Below the pieces are notes generated by a model that did not search any database, was not told the origin of the DNA, and worked only from the letters and a program-made list of their open reading frames with translations. From assembly GCA_945878865.1 (NCBI GenBank), contig CAMCUD010000003.1, forward strand, positions 62,001 through 126,000: DNA of 64,000 nucleotides. Reading direction: 5' to 3'. Below, piece after piece: positions 17,167 through 25,956 of the stretch. The DNA is from Bifidobacterium breve. GTDB taxonomy: Bacteria > Actinomycetota > Thermoleophilia > Solirubrobacterales > Solirubrobacteraceae. Positions within the stretch are counted from its first letter, which is position 1, and every line of letters starts with the position of its first letter. Made by a program: the position numbers and the translations under genes.

Positions 17167-17222
17167 CGTTCATCCAGGAAACACGGCGGTTTTCCGTTGT
17201 GCGGAAGATCGCCGTGGTGGGC

Positions 17223-18242
17223 TCAGGAGCTCGTGCTGGCGGGTTGGCGCTCGGTCGCCGCGAGCACGCTCTGGCGCGCCTTGTGCGCGCGCTCGTAGTC
17301 GCGGACCTCACGCCGGGCGGTCTCGTCGGCGTCGGCGAGGCGCGCCCGGATGTCGCTCGCGGTCGCTTCGTCGTAGCCCGCCCACGGCTCCGACGTCCTC
17401 AGGTTGCCGATGCGGTCGAGGACCGTGCTGCGCTCGGCGTGGCGGCGCTCGTAGGCGTCGACGATGCCCAACTCGAGCTGGCTGAGGTCGCCGAGGCGGC
17501 GAACCACTTCGTCGGCGGTGAGGTCGTCGTAGCCGCGGATCGGCAGGTCGTCGGCCGACGCGGCGGCTCCGCGGACCTCACCCTCGACCTGCGTGGCCCC
17601 GGGGACCCGGCGGGCCTGTCGACGCGCCGCCTTGCCGCCCTTCTTCGCGGCGGAGCGCGCCGACTTCGCGGTCGCGCGCGCTGCGTCGGCTGCGCCCGTG
17701 CGCGACGGGTCGTACGACGGGTCGTCGGCGAACTGCGCGCGGGCCACGTCGTCGGTGAGCGTGCCGAGGTGCTCGCGGATGCGCTCGAGCATCCGCTCCT
17801 CGTCACGGCGGATGGAGGCCGCGAGCTTGGCGGTCTCGGTGTCGCCGACGGACGTGGCGAGGCGCTCGATCGCGGTGTACGTCGCAATCTCCAGCGCCTC
17901 GGAGGCGGCGGCGTCCTTGGCGTTCTTCAGGAGCTTCTCCTCGCCGCCGCGGCCGCGGAGCAGCACGAGCGGCCCGCGACCGAGGGCGATCACCTGGCCG
18001 GCGGCCGTCTCGGCCACGCCGACGGCGAAGCGCACCGGATCGCGGCGCACGCCGAGTTCGCGGGCCCGCCGGCGCACGCGCGCCGCATGGTCGCGCGTCT
18101 CGCGCAGGTGGCGCTCGAGGTCGTCGCGGTAGGGGCCGGACGGGGTCATGGCGATCTGCGTCTCGAGTTCGCGCTGGAGGGCGGCCTCGGTGGCGTGCGC
18201 CTCCTCGAGGTAGCGCACGATCGTCGTTCGGGCTCGGTCCAT
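17223..18242 (-). CDS. DUF892 ferritin-like protein with duplicated C-terminal motif
   Basis: 339 residues. The N-terminal part (about 1-170) is a four-helix ferritin-like DUF892/YciF-type domain (TTIVRYLEEAHATEAALQRELE; ALEIATYTAIERLATSVGD). An Ala/Lys/Arg-rich linker (about 188-225) follows. Two copies of a helical motif end the protein: GYDDLTADEVVRRL...VDAYERRHAERSTVLDRI and GYDEATASDIRARL...VRDYERAHKARQSVLAA. AGGAGG lies 5-6 bases before ATG 18242, so this gene has a normal leader. The family is associated with stress; the function is unknown. No ligand set for a di-iron site is obvious. Confidence 0.75.
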   Translation of the reverse strand: MDRARTTIVRYLEEAHATEAALQRELETQIAMTPSGPYRDDLERHLRETRDHAARVRRRARELGVRRDPVRFAVGVAETAAGQVIALGRGPLVLLRGRGGEEKLLKNAKDAAASEALEIATYTAIERLATSVGDTETAKLAASIRRDEERMLERIREHLGTLTDDVARAQFADDPSYDPSRTGAADAARATAKSARSAAKKGGKAARRQARRVPGATQVEGEVRGAAASADDLPIRGYDDLTADEVVRRLGDLSQLELGIVDAYERRHAERSTVLDRIGNLRTSEPWAGYDEATASDIRARLADADETARREVRDYERAHKARQSVLAATERQPASTSS

Positions 18243-18322
18243 GGGGGCCTCCTGAACGGAGTCGGGGTCACGGGTTCGGCGCCCACTGCGCTACCCGGTC
18301 CCCGCGCCGGGTGAATCGTGAG

Positions 18323-18976
18323 CTACGAGCGCGGGGTGCGCAGCGCTTCGTCGAACTCGTCGACGTCCAGCGGCGGGCCGGGCAGGGCGCCGGCCTCCGG
18401 GGAGGCGCGCAGGCCGTCGATCGCCAGGGCCAGGAACCGCCGCCACGCGTCGGACCGGATCCCGGCGGTGGAGTCGATCGCGGTGACGAGCATGAGCGTG
18501 GTCATCCCGATGTCGGTGTGGGCGAGATCGGCCCGCGCCGCCCCGGCGTCCTGCGCCCGACGCAGGAGCTCGGCGATGCGCGGCACCATCTGCTCGCGGG
18601 CGGCGCGGACCCGCTCGCGCCCGCGCTCGGGATGGTGGACGAGGTCGCGCAGCCCGCGGTCGCCGGCCTGCAGCTCGACCGCTCGCTCGAGGAAGCGACA
18701 GAGGCCGGCCCATGCGTCGTCCTCGGCCAGGCAGGCGTCGGCGATCCCGACGAGCTCGCCGATCCGCTCGTCGAACAGGATGTCCAGCAGGGCGTCCTTG
18801 TCGGGGAACCGCCGGTAGACCGTGCCGACGCCGACGCCCGCGCGGGCCGCGACGGCGTCGAGCGTCGCGCCGATGCCCTGCTCGGCGAAGACCTCGCGAG
18901 CGGCCTCGAGGATGCGCTGCCGGTTGCGCTCGGCGTCGCGCCGCAGCGGTCGGTCGGTCGCTTCCGGGGAGGCCAT
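18323..18976 (-). CDS. TetR-family repressor of the adjacent MFS pump
   Basis: 217 residues. The helix-turn-helix domain is RNRQRILEAAREVFAEQGIGATLDAVAARAGVGVGTVYRRFPDKDALLD, with an SBP/PsrA-like C-terminal ligand domain. It diverges from the MFS exporter across 114 bases holding two similar operator dyads, the classic arrangement of a drug-responsive repressor controlling itself and a pump. ATG 18976 is preceded at 6 bases by TAGCGT, predicting a leaderless transcript. Confidence 0.92.
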   Translation of the reverse strand: MASPEATDRPLRRDAERNRQRILEAAREVFAEQGIGATLDAVAARAGVGVGTVYRRFPDKDALLDILFDERIGELVGIADACLAEDDAWAGLCRFLERAVELQAGDRGLRDLVHHPERGRERVRAAREQMVPRIAELLRRAQDAGAARADLAHTDIGMTTLMLVTAIDSTAGIRSDAWRRFLALAIDGLRASPEAGALPGPPLDVDEFDEALRTPRS

Positions 18977-18982
18977 GCCTGG

Positions 18983-18988
18983 ACGCTA
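18983..18988 (-). promoter_or_regulatory. -10-like TAGCGT before the TetR gene
   Basis: TAGCGT on the minus strand lies exactly 6 bases before ATG 18976, so the start codon would be the transcription start. Operator 1 begins only 6 bases further upstream, where a bound repressor would block this promoter. Confidence 0.5.
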
Positions 18989-18994
18989 GCAGGA

Positions 18995-19061
18995 AAACGG
19001 AGGAGATCTCTCCAGTTTCGTGGTAGCCTTGCCGATGGAAGCGGAGACAGTGCCTCCGCTT
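18995..19061. promoter_or_regulatory. Two matching TetR operator dyads
   Basis: Operator 1 (18995-19018) reads AAACGGAG-N7-CTCC-A-GTTT around GAGATCTC. Operator 2 (19039-19061) reads AAGCGGAG-N7-CTCCGCTT, a perfect 8-base inverted repeat. Both share AA(A/G)CGGAG-N7-CTCC and are centred about 44 bases apart. A candidate -10 for the MFS gene, TAGCCT (19024-19029), lies between them. Confidence 0.7.
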
Positions 19062-19090
19062 TGCCTCCTCCTCCCAGACCGGAACTGCCC

Positions 19091-20551
19091 ATGACCTCCA
19101 GCACCGATCCGCACCACCGCCGGCGCTGGGCGATCCTCGCCGTCCTCGGCTTCGCCCAGCTCATGGTCGTCCTCGACGCGACGATCGTGAACATCGCCCT
19201 GCCGTCCGCGCAGGCCGATCTCGGCTTCTCCGACGAGGGCCGGCAGTGGGTCATCACCGCCTACGCGCTGGCCTTCGGCGGCCTGCTCCTGCTCGGTGGC
19301 CGTCTCAGCGACATCTTCGGCCGCAAGCGCATGTTCATCGTCGGCCTCCTCGGCTTCTCCGTCGCGTCCGCGCTCGGCGGCGCCGCGGGCAGCTTCGGGG
19401 TGCTCGTCGCCGCCCGGGCCGCTCAGGGCGCGTTCGGCGCGCTGCTCGCGCCGGCCGCGCTCTCCCTGCTGACCACGACGTTCACCGATCCGACCGAGCG
19501 CCGCACCGCCTTCGGCATCTACGGCGCGATTGCCGGCGCCGGGGGTGGACTCGGCCTCCTGCTCGGCGGCATGCTCACCGAGTGGCTGTCGTGGCGCTGG
19601 TGCCTGTACGTCAACCTCGTCATCGCGATCCCCGTCGCGATCGCGGCCGCCGGGCTCCTCCATGCCCAGGTCGCGGACGTCAAGCCCAGGCTCGACCTCG
19701 TCGGCGCGGTCACGGCCACGCTGGGCCTCGTCTCCCTCGTCTACGGGTTCTCCCACGCGGAGACCGACGGATGGGGCGACACCGTCACCATCGCCATGAT
19801 CGCCGGCGGCATCGTGCTCCTCGGCCTGTTCGTCGTCGCCGAGACGCGCGTCGCCCAGCCGCTGCTGCCGATGCGCGTCGTCCTGGACCGCGATCGCGGC
19901 GGGGCGTACCTGTCCGTCGGCATCGTCGGCGCCGGGATGTTCGGCGTGTTCCTCTTCCTGACGTACTACCTGCAGCAGACCCTCGGCTTCACGCCGATCC
20001 AGAGCGGGCTGTCGTTCCTGCCGATGATCGGCGCGATCATCATCTCGTCGACGGTCTCCACGACGCAGCTGCTCGGCCGGGTCGGCCCGCGGCCCCTCGT
20101 GCCGACGGGCATGCTGCTCGCCGCCGGGGCGATGGTCTGGCTGACGGGTGTCGAGGTCGACTCGAGCTACGCGACCGCCGTGCTGCCCGCGCTCATCGTC
20201 GCGGGCCTGGGGTTCGGGCTCATCATGGCCCCGTCGATGGCGAGCGCGACCCTCGGGGTGCGACCCACCGACGCCGGCGTGGCCTCGGCGATGGTCAACA
20301 CGACGCAGCAGGTGGGCGGCTCGCTCGGCACCGCGCTGCTCAGCACGTTCGCCGCGACGGCCGCGAGCGACTTCGCGGCGTCACGAGCGCCTAGCGCCGA
20401 GCTCGCCGCGCAGGCCGCCGTCCACGGCTACGTCACGGCGTTCTGGTGGTCGGCGGGGATCTTCCTCCTGGGGGCCGTGGTGAGCGCGCTCGTGCTGCGC
20501 TCGGGCGTGCAGGAGGCCGATCCGACCGCCGAGCCGGTGCTCGCGCACTGA
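19091..20551 (+). CDS. MFS drug exporter, DHA2 (EmrB/QacA) family
   Basis: 486 residues with about 14 predicted membrane helices, the DHA2 pattern. Visible signatures are FAQLMVVLDATIVNIALPSAQADLGFS in helix 1 (motif D1), GRLSDIFGRKRMF (motif A) and GAIAGAGGGLGLLLGGML (motif C, antiporters). It would expel a hydrophobic or cationic compound using the proton gradient. ATG 19091 follows the TetR operators. Substrate is unknown; a TetR-controlled DHA2 pump usually handles antiseptics, antibiotics or metabolites. Confidence 0.93.
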   Translation: MTSSTDPHHRRRWAILAVLGFAQLMVVLDATIVNIALPSAQADLGFSDEGRQWVITAYALAFGGLLLLGGRLSDIFGRKRMFIVGLLGFSVASALGGAAGSFGVLVAARAAQGAFGALLAPAALSLLTTTFTDPTERRTAFGIYGAIAGAGGGLGLLLGGMLTEWLSWRWCLYVNLVIAIPVAIAAAGLLHAQVADVKPRLDLVGAVTATLGLVSLVYGFSHAETDGWGDTVTIAMIAGGIVLLGLFVVAETRVAQPLLPMRVVLDRDRGGAYLSVGIVGAGMFGVFLFLTYYLQQTLGFTPIQSGLSFLPMIGAIIISSTVSTTQLLGRVGPRPLVPTGMLLAAGAMVWLTGVEVDSSYATAVLPALIVAGLGFGLIMAPSMASATLGVRPTDAGVASAMVNTTQQVGGSLGTALLSTFAATAASDFAASRAPSAELAAQAAVHGYVTAFWWSAGIFLLGAVVSALVLRSGVQEADPTAEPVLAH

Positions 20552-20564
20552 CCCGGCGGGGAGC

Positions 20565-21614
20565 TCAGACGGTCTCGAGGACCCGCGCGGGCGCCGCCTC
20601 GGCGCGCGGCGCCGGCGGGGCCTCGGCCCGGACGGCGGCGGTCTCGCCGCGCTTGCGCGGGCGCTTGACCTTCACGTACTCGGCGAGGTAGTAGGAGCCG
20701 ACCACGAAGAGCGCGGCGAGCACCTGGGCGGCGAGGGTCTGCCAGTACGAGTACATCTCAAACCAGGAGCCCATCCACTCCGGCACGGTGAACGGCGTCG
20801 GTGTCAGGCCGATCCAGCCGAGCTCGCCGAACGTCAGCGCGGTGCCGCCGATCATGACGACGAGCACGAAGCCGACCATCACGCCGGTGAGGATGAGCAT
20901 CTTCTTGTAGGGCAGCTTCTGGTGCAGCCAGAAGACCGCGACGCCGACGAGCGCCGTTCCGGCCAGGCCGAGGAGCAGGCCCTCGAGGACTGCGGAGCTG
21001 CCGTCCTTGAGCTGGAGGGCCTGGAGGAAGAGCACGACCTCGAAGCCCTCGCGGTAGACGCTCGTGAAGCCGAGGAGCACCAGCCCGAGCACGGCGCCCG
21101 CGCCCGTCTGCGCGAGGAGCTTGCGGCGCTGGCGGTGGTGCTTGCCGATCCACTCGCTCCAGTAGACCTTGTGGACGAACCAGTTGAGGATCACGAGCAG
21201 CACCGCGATGGCGATGAAGCCGGTGATCGCCTCGAGCTTGGGGCCGAGTGGGCTGGCCGCGTCGAGGACTGCCTGGATGACGAACCAGGTCACGATCGAC
21301 GCGAGGAACGCGACGCCGGCGCCGGCGATGACCGGGCGGCGCTTGGCCTTGTTCGCCCCCAGGAAGCTGGCGGTGACGGCCGCGAAGATCAGGACGGCCT
21401 CGAGGCCTTCGCGGAACACGATGATCGCCGAGTTGAAGACGACGGTTCCGTGGCTCTGCGGGTCGGTCGCTTCGGTCGGGTCGACCGGGCCGGTGCTCGC
21501 GGTGGCCATGAGGTAGACGATGCCGGCGAGCACGGCGAGCCCGCCGACCCACCACAGAGCGCGGAGGGACGACAGGGTGCGGCGCGTCGCGGGGACACTG
21601 GTCGGCGGCTGCAT
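20565..21614 (-). CDS. FTR1/EfeU-family high-affinity iron permease
   Basis: 349 residues with about 7-8 membrane helices. Both FTR1 iron motifs are present: FREGLEAVLIF and YREGFEVVLFL (REGxE). EfeO and EfeB are not adjacent. The mature end carries a basic Ala/Pro-rich tail (about 315-349). ATG 21614 lies inside an iron-box-like palindrome, with TAGGTA 6 bases upstream, so transcription may be leaderless and directly blocked by an iron repressor. It probably imports Fe3+ across the cell membrane. Confidence 0.9.
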   Translation of the reverse strand: MQPPTSVPATRRTLSSLRALWWVGGLAVLAGIVYLMATASTGPVDPTEATDPQSHGTVVFNSAIIVFREGLEAVLIFAAVTASFLGANKAKRRPVIAGAGVAFLASIVTWFVIQAVLDAASPLGPKLEAITGFIAIAVLLVILNWFVHKVYWSEWIGKHHRQRRKLLAQTGAGAVLGLVLLGFTSVYREGFEVVLFLQALQLKDGSSAVLEGLLLGLAGTALVGVAVFWLHQKLPYKKMLILTGVMVGFVLVVMIGGTALTFGELGWIGLTPTPFTVPEWMGSWFEMYSYWQTLAAQVLAALFVVGSYYLAEYVKVKRPRKRGETAAVRAEAPPAPRAEAAPARVLETV

Positions 21615-21627
21615 TAGGCATACCTAA
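21614..21627. promoter_or_regulatory. Iron-box-like dyad overlapping the FTR1 start
   Basis: TTAGGCATACCTAA is an inverted repeat TTAGG-N4-CCTAA, the core of DtxR/IdeR operators (consensus TTAGGTTAGGCTAACCTAA). It covers the predicted -10 and first base of the start codon. A degenerate second copy, TGAGGGCGCCCTAA, lies at 21650-21663, 36 bases away, overlapping the stop of the upstream gene. Confidence 0.6.
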
Positions 21628-21659
21628 GCACATCTGCGGCCGTTGTGCATGAGGGCGCC

Positions 21660-22217
21660 CTAACTCTCAGAATTGGACAAGACGCCCAGTTGTGCGGGCG
21701 TCTCCGTGTGCGCCGGTCGCAGCACGAGCAGCTCGCAGTCGTCGCGCTCGAGCAGCCACGCGACGTCCTCGGGCGCGAGGCCGTCGGTCTCGTCGGTCGC
21801 CACGGCGACGACGATCCGGTCGAAGCGCTCGTGCGCGATCGCCTGGCGCAGCGCGTGGCGGACCGTTCGGCCGCGCTCGATCCGGCTGTCGACCGCGATC
21901 TGCTGGGCCGCGGCCCGGGACTCGATGGCTTCGAAGACGGGAAGCGCCGCGAGCGCTGCGCCCGGTGTCGCCGCCGTGAGCGGAAGGTCGAGCGGCACCT
22001 GCGCGAGATAGACGGGCACGAGGACGGCATCCTCCGCCCGGGCGAGCCGCAGCGTCGCGTCGAGCGCGCGGCGCGACACCGCGGCGCCGAGGAACGGGAA
22101 GAGGATCCGATGCGCGGTGGGGTGCAGCTCGGCCGCTCGGCGCCGGCGCACGAGCAGCCAGACGAGGACGACCACCACGCCGGTGAGAATCGGCACGAGA
22201 AAGTCCAGCCCGCTCAC
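21660..22217 (-). CDS. Membrane-anchored universal stress protein (UspA-like)
   Basis: 185 residues. One N-terminal helix (about 6-24) ends in RRRRAAE, then a single UspA-like domain (HRILFPFLGAAVSRRALDATLRLA, later FDRIVVAVATDE and a terminal strand ELLVLRPA). The ATP-binding GxxGS motif is absent or degenerate, so it may bind no nucleotide or another ligand. It overlaps the kdpD N-terminal gene by 4 bases and ends the kdp operon. Its Usp-like fold next to a KdpD fragment hints at a role in potassium sensing. Confidence 0.75.
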   Translation of the reverse strand: MSGLDFLVPILTGVVVVLVWLLVRRRRAAELHPTAHRILFPFLGAAVSRRALDATLRLARAEDAVLVPVYLAQVPLDLPLTAATPGAALAALPVFEAIESRAAAQQIAVDSRIERGRTVRHALRQAIAHERFDRIVVAVATDETDGLAPEDVAWLLERDDCELLVLRPAHTETPAQLGVLSNSES

Positions 22218-23332
22218 GGCTGCTCCTTTCGCCGGGTGCGGTCGGCGACGATCCGGACGTCGACACCCGGCAGCGCGCGCACCAGCCGCATGGGCAGCGG
22301 CTCGGTGAACCGGCGCAGGCCCGACCGGCGCGACGGGACCCCGAGCAGGATGTACGTCGTCCCGCGCTCACACGCGACGCGGGTGACCGTCCGGACGACG
22401 TCGTCACCCGGCTCGATGAGCAGGTGGGCGCCGAGCACCGAGGCCAGGCGCCGCAACCCCTCGAGCTCCTCCTGCTGGGCGGGCGTGGGCTCGCGGCCGG
22501 CGGGCGCGACCCACAGCAGGTCGAGCTCGGAGCCGAGGCGCTGCGCGGCGCGGAAGGCGCGGCGGACGACCTTCTGCGCGTTCGGCCCGGGCGTCACGAG
22601 GGCGAGGAGGCGCTCCCCGAACGCGACCGGCGTCGTCAGGACCCGGTCATCGCGGGTCGCCGCGCGAAGCGGGCGGTCCACGAGCAGCCGCTTCTCCTGC
22701 ACCTCCTCGGCGACTTGGCGCAGGGCGACCTCGCGCAGCGCCGAGAGGTGCTCGGTCTTGAAGAATCCGTTGAGCGCCGCCGCGATGCGGTCGGCGGGGT
22801 AGACCTTGCCCGCCTGCAGACGCGAGATGAGCTGGTCGGGCGGCAAGTCGATGAGCAGGACCTCGTCTGCGTCGGCGAGGACACGATCCGGCAGGGTCTC
22901 GCGCACCTTCACGCCCGTCAGTTCCGCCACCTGGTCGTTGAGCGACTCGAGATGCTGCACGTTGACGGTGGTCCAGGTGTCGATGCCGGCCTCCAGGACG
23001 CTCTCGACGTCCTGCCAGCGCTTGGCGTGCTCGACCCCCGCCGCGTTGGTGTGGGCCAGCTCGTCGATGAGGCAGAGCTCGGGCGCGCGCTTGATCACTC
23101 CGGGGAGGTCGACCTCCTCGAGCGTGCGCCCGCGGTAGGTGATCCGCCGGTGCGGGACCCGTTCCAGCCCGTCGGCCTGATCCTCCGTCTCCCGCCGCCC
23201 GTGCGGCTCGAGATAGCCGATCACGACGTCCCGGCCGTTTGCCGCTTCGGCACGTCCGTCGGCGAGCATCCGGTACGTCTTGCCGACGCCCGCGGCCATC
23301 CCGAGATAGATCCGGTGGTGGCCGCGGGCCAT
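22214..23332 (-). CDS. kdpD: KdpD N-terminal sensor module as a separate protein
   Basis: 372 residues. Residues about 5-210 are the KdpD sensor domain with Walker A GMAAGVGKT, the signature ELCLIDELAHTN and TTVNVQHLESLNDQV. Residues about 225-360 are a Usp-like domain, the part that binds c-di-AMP in some KdpD proteins. The protein ends there: the four membrane helices and the kinase domain are absent. These are encoded at 28641-30053 on the other side of kdpFABC. ATG is 3 bases after kdpB. It probably acts in trans on the separate kinase. Confidence 0.9.
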   Translation of the reverse strand: MARGHHRIYLGMAAGVGKTYRMLADGRAEAANGRDVVIGYLEPHGRRETEDQADGLERVPHRRITYRGRTLEEVDLPGVIKRAPELCLIDELAHTNAAGVEHAKRWQDVESVLEAGIDTWTTVNVQHLESLNDQVAELTGVKVRETLPDRVLADADEVLLIDLPPDQLISRLQAGKVYPADRIAAALNGFFKTEHLSALREVALRQVAEEVQEKRLLVDRPLRAATRDDRVLTTPVAFGERLLALVTPGPNAQKVVRRAFRAAQRLGSELDLLWVAPAGREPTPAQQEELEGLRRLASVLGAHLLIEPGDDVVRTVTRVACERGTTYILLGVPSRRSGLRRFTEPLPMRLVRALPGVDVRIVADRTRRKEQP

Positions 23333-23335
23333 CGC

Positions 23336-25378
23336 TCAGGCGCCGAGGACGTTGTGGACGACGAGGTCGATGAGCTTGATCCCGACGAAGGGGGCGACGA
23401 TCCCGCCGAGCCCGTAGAGGAGGAGGTTGCGGCGCAGCAGCGCCGTCGCGCCCGACGGCCGATAGCGCACGCCGCGCAGCGCGAGCGGGACGAGCAGCGG
23501 GATGACGATCGCGTTGAACACGATCGCGCTGATGATCGCCGACTCGGGCGTCCCCAGGTTCATGACGTTCAGCGTGTCCAGCGGGCCCGTGGCGTCCCCG
23601 GACGCCGCGTAGGTCGCCGCGAACATCGCCGGCAGGATCGCGAAGTACTTCGCGATGTCGTTGGCGATGGAGAACGTCGTCAGCGCGCCGCGGGTGATCA
23701 GCAGCTGCTTGCCCACTTCGACGATCTCGATGAGCTTCGTCGGATTGGAGTCGAGGTCGACCATGTTTCCGGCCTCACGGGCGGCCTGCGTGCCCGTGTT
23801 CATCGCGACCCCGACGTCGGCCTGGGCCAGGGCGGGCGCGTCGTTCGTGCCGTCGCCCGTCATCGCGACGAGCCTGCCCTGCTCCTGCTGCTCGGCGATG
23901 AGGGCCAGCTTGCGCTCGGGCGTCGCCTCGGCGAGGAAGTCATCGACGCCGGACTCCTCGGCGATCTTCGCGGCCGTCAGGCGGTTGTCGCCGGTGACCA
24001 TCACGGTGCGGATGCCCATCGCCCGCAGCTGGTCGAAGCGCTCGCGCATCCCGTCCTTGATCACGTCCTTGAGGTAGATGACGCCGAGCACCTGGCTGTC
24101 GCGGGCGACGGCCAGCGGGGTGCCGCCCTCGCGGGCGATCCGATCGAGCTGCTCGCGCAGCTGGGGCGGGGTCGAGCCGCCCTCGTCGGTGACCCAGCGC
24201 TCGATCGCCTCGCCGGCGCCCTTGCGCAGGCGGTGGCCGTCCACGTCGATCCCGCTCATCCGCGTCTGCGCGGTGAACGGCACGAACTCGTGGTCGACGC
24301 CGGCGAGGTGGCGCTCCCGGATCCCGAACTGCTTGGCGAGCACGACGATCGACCGGCCCTCCGGCGTCTCGTCGGCGAGCGAGGCGAGCTGCGCGGCCTC
24401 GGCGAGGTCCTGCTCGGTCACGCCCGGCATCGGGTGAAACGAGGTGGCCTGACGGTTGCCGAGCGTGATCGTCCCGGTCTTGTCCAGCAGGAGCACGTCG
24501 ACGTCGCCGGACGCCTCCACGGCCCGGCCGGAAAGCGCGAGCACGTTGCGCCGGACCAGTCGGTCCATCCCGGCGATGCCGATCGCCGACAGCAGCGCGC
24601 CGATCGTCGTCGGGATGAGCGCCACGAGCAGCGCGATCAGCGTCGCGGTGGAGATCGCGGTGTCGGCGAAGTCGGCCATCGGCCGCAGCGCGACGACGAC
24701 CACGAGGAAGATGAGCGTCAGGCCGGCGAGCAGGATGCCGAGCGCGATCTCGTTCGGGGTCTTGCGCCGCGACGCGCCTTCGACGAGGGCGATCATCCGG
24801 TCGATGAAGGAGGACCCGGGCTCCTGGGTGATCTCGACGACGATGCGGTCGGAGAGCACGCCGGTGCCGCCGGTCACCGCCGACCGATCCCCGCCGGCTT
24901 CGCGGATGACCGGGGCCGATTCGCCCGTGATCGCGGACTCGTCCACGGAGGCGATCCCTTCGATGACCGTGCCGTCGCCCGGGATCGTCTGGCCGGCCTC
25001 GACCACGACGACATCGCCGGGCCGGAGGTCCTGCGCGGGCTTCTCCGTGCCGTCGCGCATGACGGCGGTGGTCGTGGAGCGCATCGCGCGCAGCGTCGCG
25101 GCTTGGGCCTTGCCCCGGCCCTCCGCGAGCGCCTCGGCGAGGTTGCCGAAGACGACCGTCAGCCACAGCCAGACGGTGACGGTGAACGTGAACCAGCCGG
25201 GGTCGTCGCCGCTGCCGGCGAGCCACGCGATCGTCGTCACCGCGGCGCCGACTTCGACGACGAACATGACGGGGTTGCGGACCATGTGCCGCGGGTCGAG
25301 CTTGCGGACCGCGTCGACCGACGCCGGCCCGAGGATGGACGGATCGAACATCGAGCGCTCTTGCGTGGTGGCGGTCAC
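23336..25378 (-). CDS. kdpB: Potassium-transporting ATPase ATP-binding subunit
   Basis: 680-residue P-type ATPase, normal length. The phosphorylated aspartate is D299 in [12 protein letters not shown], the actuator motif is AITGESAPV, and the hinge motifs [10 protein letters not shown] and [18 protein letters not shown] are intact. It hydrolyses ATP to drive high-affinity K+ uptake through KdpA in the membrane. ATG 25378 overlaps the kdpC stop. Confidence 0.97.
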   Translation of the reverse strand: MTATTQERSMFDPSILGPASVDAVRKLDPRHMVRNPVMFVVEVGAAVTTIAWLAGSGDDPGWFTFTVTVWLWLTVVFGNLAEALAEGRGKAQAATLRAMRSTTTAVMRDGTEKPAQDLRPGDVVVVEAGQTIPGDGTVIEGIASVDESAITGESAPVIREAGGDRSAVTGGTGVLSDRIVVEITQEPGSSFIDRMIALVEGASRRKTPNEIALGILLAGLTLIFLVVVVALRPMADFADTAISTATLIALLVALIPTTIGALLSAIGIAGMDRLVRRNVLALSGRAVEASGDVDVLLLDKTGTITLGNRQATSFHPMPGVTEQDLAEAAQLASLADETPEGRSIVVLAKQFGIRERHLAGVDHEFVPFTAQTRMSGIDVDGHRLRKGAGEAIERWVTDEGGSTPPQLREQLDRIAREGGTPLAVARDSQVLGVIYLKDVIKDGMRERFDQLRAMGIRTVMVTGDNRLTAAKIAEESGVDDFLAEATPERKLALIAEQQEQGRLVAMTGDGTNDAPALAQADVGVAMNTGTQAAREAGNMVDLDSNPTKLIEIVEVGKQLLITRGALTTFSIANDIAKYFAILPAMFAATYAASGDATGPLDTLNVMNLGTPESAIISAIVFNAIVIPLLVPLALRGVRYRPSGATALLRRNLLLYGLGGIVAPFVGIKLIDLVVHNVLGA

Positions 25379-25953
25379 CGGGTCTCCTCATCGAGGGCGA
25401 GGTTCAGCGTGAGCACGTTGACGCCGGGCTCGCCCATGAAGCCCAGTCCCCGGCCGTCGGTGTGCTCGTCGATCAGGTCGTTGACCCGATCGAGGGAGAG
25501 GCCCCGCACGCGAGCGACGCGGCGGGCCTGGATCTCGGCGTTCTCGGGCGAGATATGCGGGTCGACGCCGGACGCGGACGTCGTCGCGGCATCGACCGGG
25601 ACGTCGGCGAGGGCGATGCGCTCCCGGCGGGCGTAGGCGACCGCCGCCTGATGTTGCTGCGTGGCCAGGTCACGCTGGTTGGGGCCGAGGTTGTTGAAGA
25701 AGGTCGCGTCGGCCGAGTCGTCGCTCGCGGACGGTCGGCTCTGGAAGTACCGTCGCCGGCCCTGGAAGTCCTGGCCGATGAGCTCCGAGCCGACGACCTT
25801 CCCGTCGCGCTCGATCTGCGACCCGTTGGCCTTCCCTGGCATCGTCACCTGCGCGATCCCGGTCACGGCCAGCGGGTAGATGAGCCCGCAGACGACGGTG
25901 AAGAGCAGCACGGCGACGGCCGAGGCGATGAGGTCCTTGCGCATCGTCGACAC
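25375..25953 (-). CDS. kdpC: Potassium-transporting ATPase C subunit
   Basis: 192 residues. One membrane helix (about 9-32) and the KdpC outer domain with [28 protein letters not shown], then [27 protein letters not shown], both hallmark blocks. It stabilises the KdpFABC complex. It lies between kdpA (3-base gap) and kdpB (4-base overlap). The order here is F-A-C-B, not the usual F-A-B-C. Confidence 0.96.
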   Translation of the reverse strand: MSTMRKDLIASAVAVLLFTVVCGLIYPLAVTGIAQVTMPGKANGSQIERDGKVVGSELIGQDFQGRRRYFQSRPSASDDSADATFFNNLGPNQRDLATQQHQAAVAYARRERIALADVPVDAATTSASGVDPHISPENAEIQARRVARVRGLSLDRVNDLIDEHTDGRGLGFMGEPGVNVLTLNLALDEETR

Positions 25954-25956
25954 CTC

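Noticed and set aside
22424-25636. 1070-codon plus-strand frame opposite kdpB/kdpD
   Set aside because: It is rich in R, D, G, H and V as expected for a shadow; kdpB, kdpC and the KdpD fragment on the minus strand carry all conserved motifs.
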